From Rhopalosiphum padi (lineage: Eukaryota; Arthropoda; Insecta; Hemiptera; Aphididae), in NCBI RefSeq assembly GCF_020882245.1, contig NC_083598.1, positions 91,765,714 to 91,829,713 of the forward strand: a stretch of 64,000 bases of DNA. Reading direction: 5' to 3'. This document shows, in pieces, positions 13,118 through 24,620 of this stretch (position 1 is the first letter of the stretch; the number at the start of each line of letters is the position of its first letter). The notes beneath the pieces were generated by a model that saw nothing but the letters and a program-made list of their open reading frames with translations, was not told where the DNA came from and did not search any database. The position numbers and the translations under genes are program-made.

Positions 13118-14249
13118 GTCTGTGTAGCAAAAAACACATGCAAATGCATGTACTTACGAGCCCTGGATATTACACATAGTTAATGCAAATGTTTTTTAAT
13201 TCAACTATATGGTAAGACCCAAATATAGATACATACCTACATATACCTAGGTAGGTACTATAGACGAGTATGTAGTAAACAATAAACAATTTAAAAATAT
13301 GCAATTTGCATGTAAATAAAAAGATTTATAATTATAAATTAAATTAGTAGCTGATCTATCAACTTTTTGGGCTCTATAGTAATTACGTTTTTTTCAATTT
13401 TCAGTAGAATTATAAAAAAAATATTTACTCCGGGTGTATCAGCTATATGACTATGAACTTTTCCAATTTAAGGATAACATTTCTCCAATTCCAAGTCTGT
13501 GTTTATTTTCCGCAACATTTCAAAGAGCATTCTTTTGTGCATCTCCACGTTAATCGCGTTTGGCCCTGATGTTTCATTATGTACGTATACCCATTTCAAC
13601 AAATTTATAAATCACCTTTATACGATTAAACAAATTCCTTATTAAAACAAAAAATAAATACATTTCTGTAAAGTATCACACATTCACGTCGAACTTGAGA
13701 TCAAGACGTAACTGGCGCTTGATGTTTTAAAAAATTAATAGAACCTATAGTTTATATCCATAATCTTATCATAATATTCAGTCGTAATTTAAAGTTTTAT
13801 TATACTCAATAAGTAATAGGTTTTTGTTCTCTATATTATTATTGTTATTATCGTCGACGATCTTATTTTTAACGATAAAATTTGGTTTATCGCAACCCAT
13901 GTATATCATTGTATATTTGTATATAACTTTTAAATTAGTTTTAATATAACTAGGCTAATGTTGATTCTTGAAGTCTTACTTCTAATAAAAAAATTTAGAA
14001 CTTACATAGTAGAAAATTAATATAAATGGAGTTTATTTCAACAAGCGTGCTTTAAAAATTAAAATTTCTATATATATTTAAAAATTATTTTATTTATGAC
14101 AATTATTTTAATAACTTTTTACCAATTAACATTTTTTACCGACTAGGTACCTGCCTATATAGTTGTAAATATTTTCGCTGCATTTAGCATTCATTTATTC
14201 TAGTATGATATTAATTAATAAATTGGTATTCGAAGTTATAATATTAATT
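13118..14249. other. AT-rich non-coding stretch
   Basis: Nothing recognisable was seen in this stretch between two hAT-like elements. Confidence 0.5.
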
Positions 14250-14257
14250 GTGTATAG

Positions 14258-14501
14258 CAGGGGTGTGCAACTGGCGGCCCGCGAACCTTTTTTATCTAGT
14301 CCGCGCTACATTTTAAAATTATATCATACAATTTCAAACTTTCAAAGTCAATCGTCTATACTCAATGCTACATAGCAATGTCTATGCTAAATTAAAAAGC
14401 ATATTTTGAATGACCTTTCTTTTTTTGCTCTCTACTCTGGCCTGCTAAATTTTAATTTTCTAAAAATTGGCCCTCTAATAATTTTCATTTGTCCATCCCT
14501 G
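14258..14501. mobile_element. hAT MITE, 244 bp
   Basis: It starts CAGGGGTGTGCAACTGGCGG and ends TTTGTCCATCCCTG; the reverse complement of the end starts CAGGGATGGACAAA. The outer bases match, with GGCCCGCG and TTGGCCC blocks inside the ends, as in CAGGGGT-type hAT elements. The flanks GTGTATAG (14250-14257) and GTTTATAG (14502-14509) match at 7 of 8 positions. It has no coding capacity. Confidence 0.82.
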
Positions 14502-14509
14502 GTTTATAG

Positions 14510-15496
14510 AAATAAATATATGTTTTAATGAGGTGATTCATGAATTTAAATCATTACCTATTCAATACTACATATAATTTCTTCATTCGTCATATTAATT
14601 TGTTCAAACTTCGGGTGTAGGTATATTATTTAATATAAATTATGGGGCGGGACTGGTTTGCACACAAAACTGCCACTCATTTGGGAACAGTTGAGCCGTA
14701 ACCATACACATGGTTTGCGTCACAGTTACCTTTTAGGCTTTAATGGTGTAAATAAAATTATGTAATAATTTATTTATTAATAAACAAACTATTACATACA
14801 TTTTCCTTCCCCCTAACACTTAGGACTGTCTATGATTGTATTCATAGGTGTGGTTGAAAATGCATCACCACTTTTTAAAACACGATATTTAGTACATTTA
14901 TAATTATTTGTAGATAATACTAGTAAGAATATTTATACATCGCGATTTAAAAACTTCACTAATTTCTAAATCCACATTCATTAAATATAGGAGTCACAAA
15001 TTCTATCTACGTACATTATAAGTTCTCGAGACGTACTGTTAGTAAGGAATTTAATAACATTTCCAAATTCTTTATCGATGATTATCAGTGCCAATCTGTC
15101 ACCGAGATAAAATATAATTATTTTCGTTTGCGCAAACAAGTTGCAGCCAAATTATAATTTCAGTAGAATATTAAGAATTTTTTAGGGTGGGGACACATTA
15201 TACAATTTTAGTATATGCAATACCTATTACTAAAAAGAAAATACCTAACCATATATTTAATGTTTTTAAAGCAAATAATGTATTTATATTTTCAGTCAGT
15301 AATTAAGTTAAAATATTTACATAATAATAAATAGTAATTTAATAATAAAAACGGGTGTTTTAGTTCTAATAAAATTATAAGTGAATGAAAACTACAGTAG
15401 GTAACAATTGTATAAATTTTTTTGACCAGTTTGCAATTTTGTTGGTTTTTTCGTCATATTATAGTATCTATGCGTTCATGTATATGAATAAATTTA
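14510..15496. other. AT-rich non-coding stretch
   Basis: No gene was seen. The sequence is AT-rich between two MITEs, with a short less AT-biased patch near 14640-14750. Confidence 0.5.
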
Positions 15497-15781
15497 CAGT
15501 GGCGTCATTTGTAGGATGCAAGGGTGTGCAAATGCATCGCATGAACAAAATTATTGTTATTTTTTTTATACTACAATTTCTATAAAAAGATCTACATTTA
15601 CACAAAAAAGTGTGACCTTGTGAGCGACTGGTATTACTTTGGATTTTTAATACAGGTTTTGCATCCCATGAAAAACTGTGAAATGACGCCACCGAATAAA
15701 TATAAATCTTTAAAATAAAAAATAGTAAATATGGCCAATGGGAGAGGGCCATGGCCCCTGCACCCCCTGGATACACCACTG
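15497..15781. mobile_element. hAT-like MITE, 285 bp, with internal inverted repeat
   Basis: The left end CAGTGGCGTCATTT and the right end, read in reverse as CAGTGGTGTATCCAGG, share CAGTGG. The flanks TAAATTTA (15489-15496) and TACAATTA (15782-15789) match at 6 of 8 positions. Inside, GGCGTCATTT near the left end is mirrored by AAATGACGCC at about 15681-15690, so a second, smaller element may be embedded or the element may be a composite. Confidence 0.6.
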
Positions 15782-16002
15782 TACAATTATTATTTTAATA
15801 GGAATGTCATAGTGAATGCATTCTGTTTTGTTATCTATTTACCGTTAGTGAAACCAAAAAATAGTTGAGATTTTATACTTAATTCCAAGTGGAAACAATT
15901 CATTTATGATAAATAGGTACTTTTCAACTTTTGGACTGAGTTATTTATTAATAGTAGTAAATTGGGCTCCTGATAATTTGTATACATCTTGAAATCGATT
16001 AG

Positions 16003-16394
16003 TTGAGTCCCGGTATATAAATATATATAAACATACCCGGGAGACCATTGGTGCAACAAGGTCTAAAATATTAAAAACTTAACTTTATATTTATACTATA
16101 GTTTAACCACAGAAAACAGTAATTTTTTGGTTTCTATTCTAGACCTGAAAAATTACAGTAAAAATACAATCAAATGATAAGCAAAAATATTTGGCAATTA
16201 AATACTTATCACCCGATACTATATTTCCCCCGAATGTACAACAAAGTTGTGAATTTGTTAAATATTTATTATTCAAGTTTTTACCAAGAACATATTATAA
16301 AAATCACAAAATATATTTCAATTTATCCTATTTCAATAATAATAAAATTTGACGTACAATAAATAACGTACTAACATATTTTTCCGGGACTCAA
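16003..16394. repeat. Short terminal-inverted-repeat element (TTGAGTCCCGG)
   Basis: TTGAGTCCCGG at 16003-16013 is exactly inverted as CCGGGACTCAA at 16384-16394. The interior of about 370 bp is AT-rich and has only a short, unconvincing open frame. The superfamily is undetermined because no clear target duplication could be fixed. Confidence 0.6.
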
Positions 16395-19300
16395 TTTACT
16401 ATGATAAGGTAATTTAGGATCCAATCTACCAAAAAAGGTAAGTATTGACAATTTTTATTTTACTTTATGAAGGTGGTTCTTAATTTAAGATTCTCATCGA
16501 AGTGATGAATTTATTGATATAATAACTTGATTGCGGTTGTTATGAAGTAGTTAACAAAAGCTTAGATGGTAGGTGGTTCAATTAGAATATTAGATAATTC
16601 CTAGTTTTTTTTATCCATAAATTCAACTTCTATATTATAAATATTTTTAAAGATATTCAGTTCAAATTTAGACATTACATGTGTATAAATGAAGTAATGA
16701 CTTTTAGACACTTATTATGCTGCCTAAAAGAATAAAATAAAATTGAAAATTATACTAATGAACACACGGTTTCTCTTAAATAAAAAGCTTAATTGCAAGT
16801 TGTAAGAAAAGAATTTATTCAAAATGATAAACAAGGTAACGAGAATTCTAAAAATGTGTTATATTAGTATAAATGACTGCTTTCTAAATGAAGTTACGGA
16901 TAGAAACAAAAAATTTCAAAATTCGCCCAATATCTCCACAATATAACAATATGTAGATCATTTATAAGCTCTTAATTCTCGCTATTTACCAATTTATACT
17001 ATTCGCGTTATTGGCTCATTAACTAACAATATGGAATTGAATATAATCAATGCAATGCTTTCAAAACTGTATTATTGTAATATGTAGGTACCAAACTAAA
17101 TTATGACTAATAGACCTAATCTACAAATATAATAAAATTTTTCTTCACCTAACCTACAGATTACAGGCTATAATAGTGTAATTCAATTTCAAATATGAAT
17201 ACATTTATAGTTATCATTATGATCTAATATACATATCCAATGTACTGCAATGTTAATCACTGGTCTATTGCCGTTAAAAAGGTATGGGAGCAAAAAGATT
17301 TCAGCTGATTTACTTTTTGACCAAATAATGTAGAACTTTAAATGATCTACCTACGCATTTACTTTACACTGAAATAAAGAAGGTAGGTATATTAATTAAT
17401 TAATATTTTATGAATAAAATTTAATGTGCATTGAATTCATTGATTTTATAACAGACTTACTTAACTCGGTTGCAGTTATAACTTTCTTAGAAGGGGATAG
17501 GCTATAACCTCCCTCTCCATTTTATTAAATACCTATCTTTCAGTATTTCAAAGATTAGATATAAGAAAAGCGTACTAATGTCCGATCGATTTACGCTATT
17601 AAAAGTTTGTTAGAAATTATATTATGCAGTTATATATAAATATTAAGTTTAAAAAAATGTATCAATTTTGATTGGTGTAAAAATTGTGGAAAATCATGAA
17701 ATTTTATAACATAAAATACTAAACTTCTAAATTACTGCCCAATTTAAGTTCTTAAAAACCCTACTTTAATATGAACATATAAAAAAAATTCCCGACAATG
17801 GATTAATATGGAAAAATGTGTAGTTTTTTTATTAAATGTACTGGGGTCCGAAAATTGAGACATGAGGACTAAATGGTTGCCTAGTTGGAAGTGTGTACTG
17901 TAAACATAACGTAAGTTATTATTCTAGGTACATTATTATGACACTATGCACAGGTATTAAATACTTTATTCATTACTTAAGATTGAGCTCATAGCCTTTA
18001 TGTACTGAAAGTATATTTTTTATTGTTGAAAGTTCAATGTTTCTCAAAATGAGTGTGATGAAATCATGAGTTAATTATTTATTTATAAATTGTATTTCTG
18101 CAATATATGAAGATATATTTAAGCTTATATTTCCTAGGTAGCTTCATTTAATTTAAATTAAAACAATGAGAATGTAATATGCACACAGCACACAAATACA
18201 TTAATACGAAGTAGTATGAAATGAGAAAGAATGTTGCAATCACTTAACTATACTTAAATGTTAATAAATAATTTTACAATAATTTGTAAACATATGCAAT
18301 CATAGCTATGCTATGCGCCATAACTATTTGAATTCTTTTTTTAGAATTCAGGGGCATTATGTCAAATAAATGCGTGTCGTATTTTTTCTCAATTATTGTT
18401 TTGCTAGGTGGAATGGCGATGTACTCTAGGTAATTTGGTTAAATGGTCGTGAAATAATTAAAAAAAAAAAATTAACCATTATAATCAGTTGACAAAAAAA
18501 CTAATGCAATGTGAAATTACAGGTAAAAATAGTTTCGAATTAAATGGCTATGACCTACGAGTTTGCGGGAGGGAGAACAGATTTAATGTAATAAAAAAAT
18601 TCTCATACATCACTAAGGGGTTACAAATGTTACAAACCATTTCTATTATTAACAATAAGTGAAAGTAGTAAAATGTTTAAAATGAACGGTTAATTAATTA
18701 TCAGTATGTTCTCATTTATAGAATTAATTTATTAAAACCATTAAATAACAGTTGCGCAGTTTTAATGATACAATTAATTAAATCCTATTTGATATCATTG
18801 AATGTTAGATATTAAGATATGATATAAGAACAAGTGTGGAAAATTGGTTTTAATTTTATATTTCAGTGTAACTGGGTGTACGATTATTGTAAAAATCTTT
18901 ATTACATTGCTGTGCTCGCCGTTTGAAAATCAGACAATTATTAATGGTCTTAAAGTAATATTTAAATCAATACCAATAGTGAACATTATAATGCATAATA
19001 CATTTTGAACATATTAGTAAAAAGAAGAAATGTTTCATTACAGTTTGGAAAATCTGTCAAATGAATATTTTAAAAGATAATAGAAACAATGCAACAGCGC
19101 ACGATGGTAAAATAGAATTATAATGTAAATTGTCAGATAACAAAATTAAATTATTAGGTACTTCTTCTTTCTACTGGGTTAAAATGTTAATTTGCCTTAG
19201 TTTAAATAGTTTTTTTTATAATTGAAAAGGTAAAATAATTAGGCAACTGAATTAAATCATGTATATTATTAATCTTACTTTTGAATTTGGCACTATAAAA

Positions 19301-21234
19301 ATTATCAATGTAGGTTTAAGATGCTTCAAATCAATATTAAATAGATCTATAAAATTAAGATAACACTTATCAAAAATCTAAAAAAATTATGTCATTTGTC
19401 AGCTTTTTTTTTGAATATTTGGTGTAGTCATATTAAAAAAATGTAAGAGATGCTATATTACTATAGCTATCGATTCAACATATATTTGATTTATAAATAT
19501 TGAGAACTAGGGCAATTAAAATATAATATATTCACTTACCTTTGGAAGACAATTATCATCGATATAACAAATGGAGAATCCATAAATGGCTGTATATAAA
19601 TCCGCAATTTAATTCTTATCTCGCTACACCTTCCTTTCCTTACTCACATATTTTTTTTTCTTTTATAGCAATTTTTCACTCACATATTCTCATCATACGC
19701 AATTTATATTGAAAAAGGATTTAAAAAATTCATTCATCATAACATCTCAGTGTTTAAATACTGAGCCAAACAAATTTTTATCAATCTTCTAGTACAACAA
19801 AAATACTATCAAGAACATACACCTACACTACTAATGGACTGGTTATGTTCCCTACTTATGCTAAAATAATTAAGACATTAAACAAGGCCCTGAAAAGGGC
19901 TTTTTAAATAATTATGTAATAAAAATATCATAAAAAAATAATTATATCTAAAAGAAAAGATAATATCATAAAAGGAAATACAGGAAATCAAAAAGAAAGG
20001 CTGGGAGGATCCCTATTTACCAGTTACCTTATACTTACCTTCTCTCAGCAATAAATTCTTAATCCTTGATTCTTCATCTTTGGAAATGATTGAACAATTA
20101 ATTTTTTATAAGTTTTTATTGATATATGAATTTTTGTTTTTTGTAAAAATAAGACACTGAAGTTAAAATTTGATAACAGACATGATAATATGATCTTACT
20201 TGCTTAACTGCACCCCATCCCCAACTGCAGCCATCTATTTTTCAACTCCCTCACCAAATTAAAATTAAATTGTATGTATTTTATACGGATATATTATAAG
20301 GGATAAGGTCAGGTCCCTGTAAGAATGAAAATTCAAATTTTCCTCAGGACCCACAGAACCTAAATAACACAAGCTCAAAATCATAAGTTCATGGGTCCAA
20401 AGAGAAAAATTTGTTTGTATTTGGTTGTTAATTGTTAAGCTAAATAAATTACTTATGACAATGAAAAGTTAACAGTAGAATTACAACAAGGAAAGCAAGT
20501 AAGGATTGATATAATAAATTTGCCACAAAAGAATAACTTACGAGCCTCCTTTCGCTCTAGTCCAACTTTTGACAAATTGATTATTAATGTAAAGAAATAT
20601 AGGAATAGATTATAAATATATGAATATAAATTCAAACAGAGACCTTGAAGGGATCAAAATAGTTTAAGTTAAAATTATGAGCAACTCACCATTAATATTA
20701 ATCTGTATATGATTCCTCATATTATGACCTACTTAATAATGAGAAATGTATTTCTCTATAGGCTTTTAGTTTATCACAAGACAATAAGGAATAGTAATTG
20801 CAAAATTAAATAATAAAAAGTATGTACAAAAGTAAAATAATTAAGTGGTTAGCAAATGATTTCCTACACCGCAGGTTACTAAATAACAGCCAAAAAGTGC
20901 CCAGAAAAAAAAAAAAAGTACCATTCAAAGCTCAAACCGAACCAAGGCTGGGTCCAAATGTGAATAACATTCAATAAATGACAATAAGAAATTTCACATG
21001 TGAACCTTACCTAAGGCTCTGCCACAGCTATAATTCTATCATTATAATTGAAAAAACTTGGTGAACAGAAATATGGGAAAAATAATAAAATTACATTTGC
21101 ATGACTGATCAACGCTGTGATCAATGTTCAAAGATTAAAAAATTCCACCAAATTTTTACAATACTTCCAAACATACAACCCATCATATGAAAGGCCATGT
21201 GTTTAGAAGCCATACAATTTAAATCGAGTCTTAC
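16395..21234. other. AT-rich stretch downstream of lola common exons
   Basis: No gene or zinc-finger exon was recognised on either strand. On the minus strand this is the first 4.8 kb of the intron that follows the lola common exons. Confidence 0.5.
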
Positions 21235-23436
21235 CTTGAGTATCCCTGTGAGCTCCAACTGCTTCTTGTGCATTCATAAATACTTCATCCGTGGTTTGGT
21301 TTCCAGACATTGGCCATTGATTAAAACCTGAATCAAGATATTCAGTCAATAATCTATTAAATATATGATAATTTTGGCATACATACTTTGGTTTGAGTTG
21401 TCATGCGATGGTCCAGCTCTTGACATGTCCATACTATTGTCCATATCATCATCATCATCCAATGTCAAGTCTTCTATACTGTCTTCGTTGTTCATTTCTT
21501 CCAAATACTCAGTCTTAGGTTCAATCAGTTCACCAGTCGGTTCGATCTTTGGTCCTGCCACACCATCAGCAGCTGATGCATCGTGGTTGTTGATGCGGCT
21601 GTTATCAGTCTCATGATCACCGTCATCCAACGGCGCACCTTTGGTTATGGTGGCAGGAATGTTAGGAACACCGACGCCGCTTAGGGCTCCGGACTGAAGG
21701 GGCGGTACATCACAGGAGTTGCTTGTATCAATATGACTGTCAGGATCGTCACTTGTTGACGGCCTGCGCTGGTTGCGCCTGCGTTTTCTAGTAGGTGAGG
21801 CACTATCATCACGAGACCTGATGTGTGGACTTTCTGGCCTCCTCTCTATCGTTAAACCCTGTGCTACAGTAGATGGACCACGTGTGATAGACTGTTGAAT
21901 TGGTTTCCTAGCCGGAGTGGCAACAGGTGCCTTGACCGGTGCTGAAGAGGCTGTGCTGTCTTCGTTGCCACCACCATCAGTCAGACCCTTGATCTGCAGG
22001 GATTCTGCAGCTTTCAGGAACGTACTTAACTGGTCTTGGGAAATGTTGACTTCCCCCCTATACATGTAATCCATCATACTTTTTAGTTCTTGGAACTTAA
22101 CGTCCTTAAGTATGACGATTGGATGCTTTTCATAATGTTGGCTTAATAATAGCTGAAAAAAAATGTTAAAATTCATTGTATTAACTGAAATATTTTTAAA
22201 GCATTTTATAAATGGACAAATTACTAATGAAAATATATAAAAACAATATCATATCAACAACAGTATACTATTTTTAAAAATAAATAACATTCTAAAGAAT
22301 TCTAAAGGGGATTTTACAGCTTTGGCATGTTAAATGTTAAACACAAGATTGTTGCAACTCGATTGATAAAAATAAATTTAAATCATACAGGGAAGAGTAA
22401 TCAACAGATGTAATAATAATTATTCTAAACATTTATAAAATATAAATTATAGGAAAAAACTTGCCAGTGTTTCTAATGAACAGAAACAATGTACGAATAA
22501 AAGGAGTCTCATTTTCACGTATTTTGTAATGGAGGAGAGGTGCAAAACAAATGCTGTAATTTTAGTCAATACTAAATGTAGGATTGACAACAAAACTATT
22601 TAACATGAGCCAGTAGTTTGGCAAACAGGAACATTAAGATAATATTTCAAATTCAATTTTGTTTTTAATCGTAGCTGACCACTATCAATTGTGGTCGTTG
22701 TTTGTCAATAACCATCTATTATCATTTAATTGAAATATTGAAGAAATAAATTACTAAGTCTTCTTTGCCTTGTATGATGTATATAAAAATATTAATATTA
22801 AAAAAAATTAAAAACATATTTCATATCAAATAAAATATAAATATTTAAGTCTAGTTTTGATAACAAATACCTAGTATTATTTCATGGCATTAGTTTTTAG
22901 GTTTAATCTGAATTTTGGATTAATATGAAAAATTTGAATGCTTAAATTCATCTTAAGTAATAAATCAGCAGAATGGTACAATGCTAGAGCTAATATGAAC
23001 GCATGAGAATTAAAATTTTAAAATGATAACGATTTCCCATTACAGTTTAAAACGAGTTATTTGAATTGCTAGAATAGATTAGATTTATAATACAGCGATT
23101 TCTTAACGATGATCACATCGCGTATGATAAACCGAGAGGGCGGCAAGTCCCAAAAATAACGGACGTTATTAATTGTAATTACATGACTAATTGCTACCTT
23201 AGTTACATGCAAGTAATGCTCGCACAATGGGCAAGAATAATAATTAGCAATTAAAATACCTCTAGGTATGGGCTGCATGCTGACAAAACGACTTTGTGGG
23301 CCTTAAGGTATTGTCCTTCGGCCGCCAACGTGCAATCGACTAACGTGCCGCTCTCCAGCAACGTGTCGAAAACGCTGATCAACGTGCTTTGGTGGTTGTT
23401 CCAGCGCAGACAAAAATGTTGGTTGTCTCCCGCCAT
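21235..23436 (-). CDS. lola: longitudinals lacking (lola), common BTB exons
   Basis: This is the N-terminal, isoform-shared part of a BTB transcription factor that in flies acts in axon guidance and other patterning. The coding exons on the minus strand are 23436-23260 (ATG in good context, MAGDNQHFCLRWNNHQ), 22152-21387 and 21327-21235. Joins are phase 0 then phase 1, and the last exon ends in phase 1 at GTAAGAC. In total this gives about 345 residues. Residues 1-118 form the BTB/POZ domain (CLRWNNHQ, LKAHKVVLSACSPYLE, DYMYRGEVN, FLKAAESLQIKGL). A basic nuclear-localisation-like stretch TRKRRRNQRR lies at about 180-189. Two sumoylation-like sites (PKIEP, PKTEY) lie at about 260-274. An acidic run LDDDDDMD follows near 290. 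There is no DNA-binding domain here, so the protein is completed by alternative 3' exons. None was found on this strand in the window. Two lola-type zinc-finger units lie 16-19 kb away on the opposite strand. Confidence 0.95.
22153..23259 (-). other. lola: lola intron between BTB exons
   Basis: This 1.1 kb intron splits the BTB domain after SPYLE, as in many BTB genes. The donor is GTATTTT and the acceptor TTTTTTTTCAG. It holds only AT-rich sequence. Confidence 0.85.
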
Positions 23437-23525
23437 GCTTATCACAGTCCTGTTTAAAATTAAAATAAAAAACATGAAATTAATAAAACTAATTTAAAAT
23501 TATTAATTATACTCGCGTTCCTCAC
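23437..23525 (-). other. lola: lola 5' UTR end and possible 76-bp leader intron
   Basis: Upstream of the lola ATG, AAACAG at about 23455-23450 makes a good acceptor, giving a 13-base leader before ATG. A possible donor GTGAGG lies at 23525-23520, which would make a very short intron at 23525-23450. An in-frame ATG at 23475 falls inside this intron and was not used as the start. The leader exon itself is not defined. Confidence 0.4.
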
Positions 23526-23814
23526 CTTAAAATTTAAACATTTACAAAATTTAAGTTTTTGTAAAAAAAAAAATTATGTTACAACGAATAACAAGCGCGT
23601 TTTTTTTTTGGTTTAATACTGAGTAACACTTTTATTAAGTCATTTATAAAAAAAAAAAAACAAAAAAAATAAAACAATTGTTGAAAAATAAAAACAATTT
23701 AATAAATAAATAAATACTTGTCAAGTTACGAAACGTGCGTATAATGAGAGACTGTGAAGTAATGAATTAAGAAATATTATCATGTATGTTTTAGCGGGGG
23801 GTGTTTGATTTTTT

Positions 23815-24620
23815 TTTTTAAGTGGCGGAGCAGCGAGCACAACCGTCCGGCTTCACATCAAGTACGAAACAAAGCAAGTGCCGGGGCCGTGTCCGGGTCG
23901 GCGGCCGCCGAGCTGTGCGCAGAACGCAGTTTCCAGCGCAGTGCGCATGGGCCGCCGATCGTGGTACGGCCGGTCTCGTGTTCTGTGACGAAACGGAGTG
24001 CGTCGAACACACGAATGTCGACGGTACTCATCGATTGTACATGACAGGAGGGGCGCGCGGGCTACAGTCGTTCGGGCGGCCAGTCGAGTCAGGAACAGAA
24101 CACGGCACCGGCTTCGGGTGTGGCTTGTGGCAGCTGCAAGTAAGCCGGTCGGCTCCCGCCAGTCATACGGCTGTTCGTGATCGCGGTGCGGGGCGGGGAC
24201 GGGCCGTTTGCCGGCTGACGGAACGATGTTCGGCACCAAGCCAGAAACCAACGAACGGACGAAAGTGTTGCTATAGTGCTACACTATATTCCCCATTACC
24301 CCTCCGCCCATCATTTAGCCGCCGACGCCTCATGCTTGATCGGACCTAAAATACATAGACTAGGGCTCTCCGGCGCCGGCCACGCACGGTAGAAAGTGCA
24401 TACGATTTGACGATTAATACAATAATATTGTTTACGATAATACTAATTATTAATAATATTTTCTACAGTCGTTTTTTGCGTTCCGCCTAGAACGAAACGG
24501 CCGTTGTTGTCGTCGTTATCATCATTATTTCCCCCCGATAACGTTCTCGAGATTATCGCCGAATGCCGAGGCCGTTTTCCTCATTCGCGTTTCCCACCTC
24601 TAATATGAGTTTAGTCATAC
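23815..24620. promoter_or_regulatory. GC/CpG-rich block upstream of lola
   Basis: An abrupt switch to GC-rich, CpG-rich sequence (dense at 23820-24260) lies just upstream of the lola start, in a window that is otherwise extremely AT-rich. It probably holds the lola promoter and leader exon. The long open frames in it, on both strands, are an effect of GC richness rather than genes. A donor-like CAAGTAAGC near 24137 on the plus strand could instead indicate a transcript going the other way. No TATA box or start site could be fixed. Confidence 0.5.

Noticed and set aside
16174..16362. 62-codon frame inside the TTGAGTCCCGG element
   Set aside because: AT-driven composition with no similarity to a transposase; treated as chance.
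23822..24349. Long + strand open frame of 175 codons, with others on both strands
   Set aside because: The block is GC-rich, which keeps stops rare in all frames. The residues are Arg, Ser and Gly rich with no domain, so it fits promoter or leader sequence rather than a gene.
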